From Natronomonas sp. CBA1123 (GTDB taxonomy: Archaea; Halobacteriota; Halobacteria; Halobacteriales; Haloarculaceae), in NCBI RefSeq assembly GCF_009741925.1, contig NZ_WPCC01000001.1:1-64000 (forward strand): 64,000 nt of DNA, written 5' to 3'. This document shows positions 44,034 through 51,926 of the stretch, piece by piece. Each line of letters opens with the position of its first letter. Position 1 is the stretch's first letter. Made by a program: the position numbers and the translations under genes. The notes beneath the pieces were generated by a model, which was not told the origin of the DNA, did not search any database, and saw nothing but the letters and a program-made list of their open reading frames with translations.

Positions 44034-45083
44034 TCACGACTCGGTGACGATGTCGTCGTAGCGCGCGCCAGTCTGTTTCAGCGTCTCGGTGGAGTACAGG
44101 CGCTCGTGTTCGACGGGGAGGTACTCGTCGGCGAGTTCGTCGATTTTCTCGTCGACGGCCTCGGGGTCGCGGCCGTGAATCATCGTAAAGAGGTTGTAGG
44201 GCCATCCCTGCTCGGGCCGGCGGGGGCGGTGATAACACAGCGTCACGTAGGGCAACTCGCCGACGGTCTCTCCGCGGGCGTCGAGTTCCTCGTCGGGGAC
44301 GTTCCAGACGACCATGCAGTTGGCGTCGAAGCCGGTGACGACGTGGTTGACGACACAGCCGATGCGCTTGATGCAGCCGTCCGCGCGAAGCGCTTCGATG
44401 GCGTCGAGAACGTCTTCGACTGGCGCGTCGACGGCGTCGGCCACGTCTTCGTAGGGCGTCATCGACAGCGGGAAGCCGTCCTGTATCTCCAACAGCAGCG
44501 CCTTATCGAGGTCCGAGAGGTCCGCTGCGGCCGTCTCGGAGATGCGTGTCGCCGTCACCTCGGTCCGTTCGACCGACTCCCGGGCGAATCGGTCCGAATT
44601 GACGACCGGGAACTCCAGGTCGATGTAGAAGTCCGTCAACATCGGGAGGTTCAGCACCTCACAGCCGGTTCGTTCCTCGATTTCCGCGAGGATTTCGTCG
44701 CGGCGGTCGAGCGAACCGGCGGTGACGACGAACCACATGTTCCACTCGTGGTCGCGGCGGTAGTTGTGGTTGACCTGCCGGTAGCCGTTGATGATATCGG
44801 CAATCTCGTCGAAGCGCTCCTCGGGCGCGCTGACGGCCGCCAGCGTCGAGGCGCCGATGACGGGGGGGTTCAGTACCGCTCCGAAGCGTCGGAAGACGCC
44901 TGCCTCGCGGAGTCGCCGCACGCGTTCGAGCGCTTCGTCCTCTTCGATGCCGAGTTCCGCCCCGACGCGGCGGAACGGTCGCCGCTCGACGGGGAAGTCC
45001 GACTGGTAGCCGTCGATGAGGGCTTCGTCGACCGCATCGAGGTCCGAACGCCAGTCCGCGTCGTCGGCCGCCGGCGTACTCAT
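44034..45083 (-). CDS. Siroheme decarboxylase, fused AhbA/AhbB type (Lrp/AsnC fold)
   Basis: 349 aa. Two copies of an HTH plus AsnC ligand-binding unit: first domain about 15-160 with HNYRRDHEWNMWFVVTAGS, second about 185-340 with CMVVWNVPDEELDARGETVG and YHRPRRPEQGWPYNLFTMIHG. The Y/H-rich WNMWFVV and WPYNLFTMIH motifs are those of siroheme decarboxylases, which remove two carboxylates in the alternative (siroheme-dependent) haem pathway. In many species these are two proteins; here they are fused. Its neighbours suggest tetrapyrrole or iron metabolism but do not prove it. Confidence 0.85.
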   Translation of the reverse strand: MSTPAADDADWRSDLDAVDEALIDGYQSDFPVERRPFRRVGAELGIEEDEALERVRRLREAGVFRRFGAVLNPPVIGASTLAAVSAPEERFDEIADIINGYRQVNHNYRRDHEWNMWFVVTAGSLDRRDEILAEIEERTGCEVLNLPMLTDFYIDLEFPVVNSDRFARESVERTEVTATRISETAAADLSDLDKALLLEIQDGFPLSMTPYEDVADAVDAPVEDVLDAIEALRADGCIKRIGCVVNHVVTGFDANCMVVWNVPDEELDARGETVGELPYVTLCYHRPRRPEQGWPYNLFTMIHGRDPEAVDEKIDELADEYLPVEHERLYSTETLKQTGARYDDIVTES

Positions 45084-45189
45084 TACCCCACGTAGGACCG
45101 GCGGGGATTAGGGTCCGTCGGTTCCGGCGGGCCGTTCCGTGACAGGTGGCAACCGTGGAGGTTTTTGTGCCCCTGCCCCAATCTTCGGT

Positions 45190-46254
45190 ATGGCCAAAGC
45201 GACCGAGAAATACGGCGAGTGGCCCCTCAAGCGTCTGATGACCGAAGTCGTCGGCTCCGGACACAAGTCCGCCGACGACATGACGCGCGAGCAGGCCGCC
45301 GAGGCGTTCCGTCGCATCCTCGATTTCGAACCCGACGACACGACACTGGGCGCCTTCTGGCTGGCGAACCGCTGGAAGCGCAACACGCCCGAGGAGCTGG
45401 CCGCCTACATCGACGTGATGGCGGAGGGAACCGAGACGTACGCGCCGCAGTGTGACCCCGTCGACTGCGGGGCGAACTACGACGGCAAGGGCCGGAGCGC
45501 CATCTTCGGTGTCGCCGCCGGCCTCGTCGCCGCGGCCGCGGGCACGCCCGTCGTCGTCCACTCCGGGGACCGCGTCCCGACGCAGAAACAGGACGCCTAC
45601 AAGCACGTCCTCGACGAGCTGGGCGTCCGGACCGACCTCACGCCCGAGGAGTCGGCCGAGATGACCGACGAGGTCGGCTTCGGCTTCTACTACCAGCCGA
45701 ACTTCGCACCCGAGATTACCGCCCTCGAAGAGCGTCGCGACATGATGGGCGTCCGCACCTTCGTCAACACCATCGAGACGCTGGCGAATCCCGCCGAGGC
45801 GTCGACGCACCTCGGGTCGTTCTATCACCTGCCCTACGCCAAGCGCATCATCGACACCGTCCAGGAAAGCGAAACCGCACCCGTCGACCGCGTCGTCATG
45901 TTCCAGGGGATGGAAGGCTACGACGACGTGCGTCCGGGGTCGACGAAAGTCGCCGTCTGGAACGAAGGTGAGGAGATGGACGACTTCGACATCGAGACGC
46001 CCGAGTACGGCATGGACTTCGAGGAGGAGGACCTCGGCGTCGACGACGTGGCAGCCGACTCCGCGGCGATTACCGAGGAGGTGCTGTCGGGCGACCGCCA
46101 GGACAACTTCGCCGACGCCGTCGCCGTCAACGCCGCCCTGCGCATCTACGCGGGCGGTGACGCCGACGACATCCGCGGCGGCCTCGAACAGGCCCGCGAT
46201 GCACTCGAATCGGGCGCAGCGGCGGAGAAACTCGAAGCCCTCCGGTCGTTCTGA
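45190..46254 (+). CDS. Anthranilate phosphoribosyltransferase-like protein (TrpD2/YbiB type)
   Basis: 354 aa. The glycosyltransferase family 3 fold is seen: helical N-terminal domain (DMTREQAAEAFRRILDFEPDDTTLGAFWLANRWK) and catalytic half with DCGANYDGKGRSAIFGVAAGLVAAAAGTPVVVHSGD and a late MFQGMEGYDD. The usual GTGGD phosphate loop of true TrpD is replaced by DCGANYDGK, so it is likely a paralogue of unknown substrate rather than the tryptophan enzyme. Divergent from the siroheme decarboxylase. Confidence 0.75.
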   Translation: MAKATEKYGEWPLKRLMTEVVGSGHKSADDMTREQAAEAFRRILDFEPDDTTLGAFWLANRWKRNTPEELAAYIDVMAEGTETYAPQCDPVDCGANYDGKGRSAIFGVAAGLVAAAAGTPVVVHSGDRVPTQKQDAYKHVLDELGVRTDLTPEESAEMTDEVGFGFYYQPNFAPEITALEERRDMMGVRTFVNTIETLANPAEASTHLGSFYHLPYAKRIIDTVQESETAPVDRVVMFQGMEGYDDVRPGSTKVAVWNEGEEMDDFDIETPEYGMDFEEEDLGVDDVAADSAAITEEVLSGDRQDNFADAVAVNAALRIYAGGDADDIRGGLEQARDALESGAAAEKLEALRSF

Positions 46255-46275
46255 AACTGAGGCGGCGAGGACCGA

Positions 46276-47951
46276 CTACTGTTCGACCGTCGGGGCGTCG
46301 GTGGCCTCTCGGAGTTCGAAGCCGTCGTAGTCGTCTTCGGCGACCCGTTCACAGATGCCCCGGTACATCTCGAGACCGCCGGGGAACGGCGTGAAGATGC
46401 TCGGCTTGCCGGGGACGTTCTCGCCGCGATACCACGATTTGGCCTCCGAGAACAGCATGTTGTCGGCCAGCATGTTCGTCTGGGAGACCCACTGCTGTTC
46501 GGATTCGGCGGTCGCTTCGATGCGGTCGTAGCCCTCGCGGTCCATGTAGGCGATGCAGTCGGTTATCCACTCGACGTGCTGTTCGATGGACATCGGCATG
46601 TTCGTCAACACGGAGGGACTCTGGGGGCCGGTGATGGTGAAGAGGTTGGGGAAGTCGTGCATCCCGAGACCGAGGTACGTGGTCGGACCGTCGGCCCACT
46701 TCTCTTCGAGCGAGCGGCCGTCGCGTCCGTAGATGTCCATCGCCAAGATGGCGCCGGTCATCGCATCGAAGCCGGTCGCGAAGACCAACACGTCGATGTC
46801 GTAGTGGTCGGCGGTGGTCCGGACGCGTCTGGCGTGATTTCGGTTATCGGGTTGGCGTCTACGTCGACGAGGCGCACGTCGTCGCGGTTGTACGTCCCGT
46901 AGTAGTCGTTGTAGTCCATCGGCGGACGCTTGGAGGCGTAGGGGTGGTCCGTCGGGACGAGTTTCTCGGCGGTTTCGGGGTCGTCGACTCTCTCGCGAAT
47001 CTTCTCGCGGATGAACTCCGAGATAATCGCGTTGGTGTCGGCGTCCGACAGCACGTGGCCGGGCTCGAAGGCGTGCAGAAAGCGGAAGCCGCCTTGCTGC
47101 CAGCGGTCCTCGAGGATGTCGCGTATCTCGTCTTCGGAGAGGCCTCGAGCGGAGTTCTCGTCGGGGTCGAACGGCATCCCCAACCGGGAGTTGCGCGCCT
47201 GCTCCCAGATGGCGTCGTAGTTCTCGCGTATCTCCTCGTACTCCTCGTCCTCGATGGGTCGGTTCCGCGCCGGGACGGCGTAGTTCGGCGACCGCTGGAA
47301 GACGGTCAGGTGCCCCGCCCGCGAGGCGTTCTCGGAGATGAACTGGATGCCCGTCGACCCCGTGCCGACGACGCCGACGCGCTCGCCGTCGAGGTCGACG
47401 CCGTCGTGGGGCCACCGGGCCGTGTGGTACCACTCGCCCTCGAAGGTGTCGAGGCCGTCGAAGTCGGGTTTGAACGGTTCGGAGAGACAGCCGACAGCGC
47501 TGATGAAAAACCGTGTCTCGACGCGTTCGCCGTCGGCCGTCTCGACGGTCCACGTCGCCGCGTCGTCGTCGTAGCTGGCCGAGGTGACCTCCGTCTCGAA
47601 GGCGATGTCCCGGCGGAGGTCGAGTTCGTCGGCGGCGAAGTTGAGATACTCGAGGATTTCGGGCTGTTCGGGGTAGCGTTCCGTCCACTCCCACTCCTCG
47701 TAGAGGTCCTCGTCGAAGGAGTAACAGTAGATGTGACTCTCGCTGTCACAGCGGGCGCCCGGATAGCGGTTCCAGTACCACGTCCCGCCGACGCCGTCGC
47801 CCTTCTCGTAGGCGCGCACCGACAGTCCCAACTCTCGGAGTCGGTGTAACATGTACAGTCCCGAAAAGCCCGCGCCGACGACGACAGCGTCGAAGTCGGT
47901 CGGTTCGCTGTCGTGTTCGGTCGTGGCTTCACGTACGTCCCCGTCAGACAC
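46276..47951 (-). CDS. Flavin-dependent Baeyer-Villiger-type monooxygenase, frameshifted
   Basis: N-terminal FAD motif VVVGAGFSGLYMLHRLRE, the BVMO fingerprint FEGEWYHTARWPHD, and NADPH motif VGTGSTGIQ. The C-terminal part (YDIDVLVFATGFDAMTGA) is in another frame. Joining requires adding one base at about 46826, after ITPD; the restored length is 558 aa, the family norm. The lesion is not in a long homopolymer. Start GTG at 47951 is preferred over TTG at 47957. Probably a ketone or steroid-type oxygenase; substrate unknown. Confidence 0.85.
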
Positions 47952-47967
47952 TGTCAATCACTGACAG
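47951..47967. promoter_or_regulatory. Inverted repeat at the monooxygenase start
   Basis: CTGTCA ATCAC TGACAG, 6-bp arms, lying at the start codon of the BVMO gene and a little below a TATA-like taaattta. A bound repressor would overlap the start. Modest evidence; one short palindrome. Confidence 0.35.
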
Positions 47968-48041
47968 ACCGTCCGGGCCAAGCGGTGTTAAATTTACTAC
48001 CAGTCAAACGAGGTCGAACGACACCGTGGCCCCGAATCCGG

Positions 48042-49178
48042 TCAGGCCTCGTAGCCGGCGTAGTCCATCAGTTCTGCGAAGAGGTCGGAATCCATCGCCT
48101 CCTCGTAGACGATGGCGCCGACCATCCCGCCGGGGTAGCTGTTGCCGTTCATCGCGTGGCTCACCTTGTGGCAGTGGATGAGGTAGATGCCGGGGTCGGC
48201 GTCGGCCTCGAACTCGATGGTCTTCCGTTCTGCGGGAGCGACGTTGACGATGTCCTGTTCGTACTGGGCGGCTTCGGGCACGTCGGAGCCGTCCTTCTGG
48301 ACGAGCCGGAACCGGTGGTTGTGCGTGTGAATCGGGTGGCTCATGTAGCCGTTGTTGGCGAGGTGCAGTCGAACGGTGTCGCCCTGTGAGACGATGACCG
48401 GCGAGCCGTCCTCGGGGTGGAGCGTCCGCGGCGCCGACCGGCCGTTGATGGTGAACACGTCCGGCGAGCGGTCACGCGGGCTGTAGGAGACGTCCTCGCC
48501 GGCAATCTGTCGGTTGAGCCGGGAGTCCCAGTCCTTCAGCGTCATAAACAGTTCCTGGTCGGCCCGCTCGTAGCCCTCTGGGTCGACACGGAAGACGCCG
48601 TACATCCCCATGTCGATGTGCCGGTGGGTCTGGTAGTGACAGTGATACAGATGCGTCCCGGGCACGTTCGCGGGAATCTCGTAGGTGTGTTTCTCGCCGG
48701 GGGCGACGGTGATGCCCGTCGTCGTCGGGACGCCGTCGTTCTCCCAGGTCTTCCGGACGCCGTGGAAGTGGAGGGTGTGGGGGTGCATCGAATCGGTGTT
48801 GTCCAGCGTCACCTCGATGTCCTCGCCCTCGACGGTCCGGATGACGGGACCGGGGACGCTCGGCGTTCGGTCGTCGGCCTGCCACGCCCAGACGGCGGGC
48901 AGTTCGACGGGACCGCCCATCGAATCGCCGGGGTGGGCGGCGAGTCGCGAGGTGACCGAGCGGAGCGTCACCTGATTGTTCTGTTCGTGCACGTCGACGA
49001 CTTCAGGCGCACCAGCGAGCGGCAGTTGCTCGCCGTCCTGGGTTCCCGTCGCCTGTTGGGCCGGGCCCTGATAGCCAGTCGAACAGCCCGCGAGACCCGC
49101 CACGCCGATAGTTCCAGTCGCCTTCACGAAATCTCGGCGCGAGAAATCCGTTCCGGGTGCGCCAATGTTGTCAGCCAT
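48042..49178 (-). CDS. Multicopper oxidase (laccase-like), Tat-exported lipoprotein
   Basis: 378 aa. Tat signal (FSRRDFVKATGTIGVAG) ending in lipobox LAGC. Copper ligands in the family order: HPHTLHFHG, HLYHCHYQTHRH, HPIHTHNHRF and the C-terminal HCHKVSHAM, which combine T1 and trinuclear sites. Two-cupredoxin-domain length (shorter than three-domain laccases) suggests a two-domain type. Extracytoplasmic oxidation of phenols or metals is the family role; the substrate is unresolved. Confidence 0.9.
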   Translation of the reverse strand: MADNIGAPGTDFSRRDFVKATGTIGVAGLAGCSTGYQGPAQQATGTQDGEQLPLAGAPEVVDVHEQNNQVTLRSVTSRLAAHPGDSMGGPVELPAVWAWQADDRTPSVPGPVIRTVEGEDIEVTLDNTDSMHPHTLHFHGVRKTWENDGVPTTTGITVAPGEKHTYEIPANVPGTHLYHCHYQTHRHIDMGMYGVFRVDPEGYERADQELFMTLKDWDSRLNRQIAGEDVSYSPRDRSPDVFTINGRSAPRTLHPEDGSPVIVSQGDTVRLHLANNGYMSHPIHTHNHRFRLVQKDGSDVPEAAQYEQDIVNVAPAERKTIEFEADADPGIYLIHCHKVSHAMNGNSYPGGMVGAIVYEEAMDSDLFAELMDYAGYEA

Positions 49179-49292
49179 TACAGTTCGACGTAGTAAGGCT
49201 ATACGTAAAGCACGGAAGGCGGATTCCCGGGGACTGAGAATCGGTTCTCCGAGGTGGGAATCCGACGTGAGAATTGAGAATCCCCCGGAGAT

Positions 49293-49586
49293 TCACTGCA
49301 CGCGCAGCGAGTAGGCAATGATGCTCAGGCCCGTGAGGATGAACAGGCCCTCGATGAGCACGCCGATGCCGATGTCTGTCCCGAGTATTTCGAACGTAAA
49401 CCCCGCGATGAGGACGCCGACGCCGACGAAAGCGAAGCCGACCGAGAGGAACTTCAGCGACCGGTCACCGGTCCGGCGGTAGGCACTCCAGGCGAGATAC
49501 GTCACGACGCCGCCGACGACGAGAATGAGTGTCTTTACGACTGCGATGGCGAGTTGGATTCCGGCCGTAGATTGCGTGTGAACCAT
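49293..49586 (-). CDS. Small membrane protein (DUF7521-like)
   Basis: 97 aa, three or four hydrophobic segments (LAIAVVKTLILVVGGVVTYLAW; LKFLSVGFAFVGVGVLIAG; GIGVLIEGLFILTGLSIIAYSL). Start at 49586 overlaps the stop of the upstream HTH gene by one base (TAATG), so the two are translationally coupled. In haloarchaea such pairs (HTH + DUF7521) are common. It may sense a membrane signal for the regulator; inference. Confidence 0.75.
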   Translation of the reverse strand: MVHTQSTAGIQLAIAVVKTLILVVGGVVTYLAWSAYRRTGDRSLKFLSVGFAFVGVGVLIAGFTFEILGTDIGIGVLIEGLFILTGLSIIAYSLRVQ

Positions 49587-49966
49587 TATCGCACCTCCTT
49601 GCCGACTTCCGACCACAGTTCGGCCAGTCGTTCGTCGGCGCGTCTGGCCGGCCGCTCGATTTCGATGCCGAACTCCCGGTCGTCGTCGCACTCGACGATG
49701 ACCTCGGTGAAGTCGACTTCGTAGCGGCCGGCGTGGCTGCCGTCCTGCCGTATCTCGGTTCCCTCCCGCAGCAACGTCGACTCCGTCAGCCGGTCGAGTT
49801 TCCGATACAGCGTCGACCGCGGAATGTCACACCGCTCGACGAGTTCACTCGCCGTCCGAGGCTCGTCGAGTTGCCGGACGATGTTTCGACAGTCCTCGTC
49901 GTCCAGCGTCCCGACGACCGTCTCAAGGTCTGGGTCGTCGGTGTCCGACAGCGGGTCCCGAACCAT
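49586..49966 (-). CDS. Winged-helix transcriptional regulator
   Basis: 126 aa. ECR-like HTH: EDCRNIVRQLDEPRTASELVERCDIPRSTLYRKLDRLTESTLL. C-terminal region (RYEVDFTEVIVECDDDREFGIE) is a beta sensor-like piece. ATG at 49966 follows a tttata/ttaata box. Coupled to the small membrane protein; neighbouring genes include the multicopper oxidase, but co-regulation is not shown. Confidence 0.82.
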   Translation of the reverse strand: MVRDPLSDTDDPDLETVVGTLDDEDCRNIVRQLDEPRTASELVERCDIPRSTLYRKLDRLTESTLLREGTEIRQDGSHAGRYEVDFTEVIVECDDDREFGIEIERPARRADERLAELWSEVGKEVR

Positions 49967-50058
49967 ACTGGTGGTATTAAGCCACGACTATAAACGGTTG
50001 CGAAGACGGGAAAACGCCGTTCCGGGGCGGTTATGCTCCCCGCCATCCGAGGAATAGC

Positions 50059-50730
50059 ATGTCAATCAATCGTCGGGCGGTTCTCGGGGCGGCGACAGCG
50101 ATGCTGAGCGGCGCCCTCGCGGGCTGTGTCGGCGACGACAGCAGTCGGCAGCCTTTTGCGACGCCCGCGCCTGAATCGGGTATGAGCGACAACCCGACTG
50201 TCACCCTGGGTACGAACCACGGCGACATCACCATCGAACTGTTCGAAGAGCGCGCACCCCGAACCGTCGAGAACTTCCTCAACCTCGCGCAACACGACCC
50301 CGCGGCCGACGACGAGCCGGCCCCCGAGACGACCACGTGGGAGGACCCCGAGACGGGCGAAACCCGCGGCGACTCGCTGTACGAAGGCACTATCTTCCAC
50401 CGCATCATCGCGGACTTCATGATTCAGGGCGGCGACCCCACCGGTACCGGTCGCGGCGGCCCCGGCTACGAATTCGACGACGAGTTCCACCCCGAACTCC
50501 GCCACGACGGCGCCGGCATCCTCTCGATGGCCAACTCCGGGCCGAACACCAACGGTAGTCAGTTCTTCATCACGCTGGACGCCCAGCCCCACCTCGACGA
50601 CAAACACGCCGTCTTCGGCGAAGTCGTCGACGGAATGGACGTAGTCAAAGAAATCAGCAACGTCCCGACGGGCCGCAACGACAAGCCGCACGACGACGTC
50701 GAAATCGAGTCGGTCGACATCGAGCGATAA
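50059..50730 (+). CDS. Cyclophilin-type peptidyl-prolyl isomerase, Tat lipoprotein
   Basis: 223 aa. Tat motif INRRAVLGAATAML, lipobox LAGC, then a cyclophilin domain with FHRIIADFMIQGGDPTGTGRGG and GSQFFITLDAQPHLDDKHAVFGEVVDGM. Proline cis-trans isomerase helping to fold proteins outside the cell. An internal ATG (MSDNPTV) would give a soluble form; the Tat-signal start is preferred. T-rich sequence follows the stop (50760). Confidence 0.93.
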   Translation: MSINRRAVLGAATAMLSGALAGCVGDDSSRQPFATPAPESGMSDNPTVTLGTNHGDITIELFEERAPRTVENFLNLAQHDPAADDEPAPETTTWEDPETGETRGDSLYEGTIFHRIIADFMIQGGDPTGTGRGGPGYEFDDEFHPELRHDGAGILSMANSGPNTNGSQFFITLDAQPHLDDKHAVFGEVVDGMDVVKEISNVPTGRNDKPHDDVEIESVDIER

Positions 50731-51178
50731 CTACCGGTAGGGAGCAGTCTGTCGGCGTCTTTTTGAGTTACGTCGCGGGCGCAGGATACTTCGTTCGACA
50801 CCACGAGCGCCGCGTTCAGTAGCCGTCTCCGGACCACCTTCGGTGGATTCGCGGTTGCGCCGCTCGGCGGACAGTTGGGACTCAGCCATTTCGTCCGGGA
50901 GGTTTCGGTGATGTGTACGGTGTGGGAGGCGAAAAACGCTCATCAGGGAGTTCCTATCGGAGAGTTTGTTTGGATGCTGGATATCAAAAATAGCTGTATG
51001 TCGACCTTACACGCCGTGAATGCCGTGAACTGTCGTTTCTATTAATGGCGCTTTGGAGTGACCTGACTACCTACTCATCTCGTCAAGGTGGGTGGAGTGG
51101 AGAGACAAGTACGGAACTGATGAAACAACGACAGTTGCGGCGCAAGGAGCCGAGCGAAAACACCGGAGACAAACAGAC
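50731..51178. other. Intergenic region, partly AT-rich
   Basis: About 450 bases with no supported gene. After the T5 terminator-like run near 50760, the stretch from about 50970 to 51060 is more AT-rich than its surroundings. It probably holds the promoter of the next gene. Short open frames here (both strands) lack signal or homologous features. Confidence 0.5.
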
Positions 51179-51751
51179 ATGAACGATGAAACCAAGGCGA
51201 ATCCGACGACGCTCTCCCGACGGCGGGTGCTGAAGGCGGGAGCGGTAACGAGTGGTGCACTGCTAATCGGCGGCACGGGTGTCGCAGCAGCCTACGACTT
51301 CCCGAGCACCAATGAGAACAACGAAGCAAAGGGGTGGCCATACGTCGACGAGCTCGACGATGACAACTGTGAGGTGACCCTCGAGTTCGTGAATGACACG
51401 AACTCGTTGGCGTACTTCGAGTATCGAATCGACGGTGAGACTCCCGAGGAGGCGGACACCCCTCATCCAGTCATCAGTGGCGACGTAATCTATCCGGGCG
51501 TGACCGTCGACGGGCGCGGTGAATCCGACCCGGTCGTCGAGATCCGGACGTTCAACGCGACGAGTATGGTGGAGATCAGACTCGCTCTCGGCGGTGAGCG
51601 GGACTGGGACTTCGACTGGACGCCGTTCACCGTCCCATCGTGTGATCCGGAAACCAAGAACGACTGTAAGGACGGCGGCTGGGAGGCCTACGGGTTCCGG
51701 AATCAGGGGCAATGCATCCGGTACGTCAACACCGGCAAGGATAGTCGCTGA
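51179..51751 (+). CDS. Tat-exported protein of unknown function
   Basis: 190 aa. Signal LSRRRVLKAGAVTSGALLIGG ending AAA, predicting Tat export without lipidation. The mature part is beta-rich (CEVTLEFVNDTNSLAYFEYRIDG). The C-terminus (CDPETKNDCKDGGWEAYGF, then RNQGQCIRYVNTGKDSR) is a short motif seen at the ends of many secreted proteins in bacteria and archaea. Three cysteines in that motif may form a disulphide. No enzyme function recognised. Confidence 0.75.
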   Translation: MNDETKANPTTLSRRRVLKAGAVTSGALLIGGTGVAAAYDFPSTNENNEAKGWPYVDELDDDNCEVTLEFVNDTNSLAYFEYRIDGETPEEADTPHPVISGDVIYPGVTVDGRGESDPVVEIRTFNATSMVEIRLALGGERDWDFDWTPFTVPSCDPETKNDCKDGGWEAYGFRNQGQCIRYVNTGKDSR

Positions 51752-51806
51752 ATACACTCGGTCGGTGTCGGTGACGGCACCGCATATTTTGGCGGTTCTG
51801 TCGACA

Positions 51807-51902
51807 TCAGACACCACCGACGCGCCGGTCGAGGCCGTCCACGAGCAGTCTGAACAGCCACTCTTTCTGGTCGTCGAGGCGATTACTGAACAGTCGCGCT
51901 TG
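51807..51902 (-). pseudogene. Relic of the 3' end of an S9 peptidase gene
   Basis: Minus-strand translation gives QARLFSNRLDDQKEWLFRLL, then VDGLDRRVGGV and stop. The intact S9 peptidase at 53984 ends QARLFRDRLDEL ... DQKERMFRLLVDFLDRRVAGV. The relic keeps both ends of this region, with about 25 internal residues deleted. It lies 25 bases downstream of the histidine kinase, which therefore sits between the live gene and this remnant. Confidence 0.75.
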
Positions 51903-51926
51903 TCAGCTGCTACCGAATACGGACCC

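Noticed and set aside
50731-50943. Small minus-strand frame after the cyclophilin gene
   Set aside because: Very basic, Arg-rich translation unlike haloarchaeal proteins; no promoter-like element.
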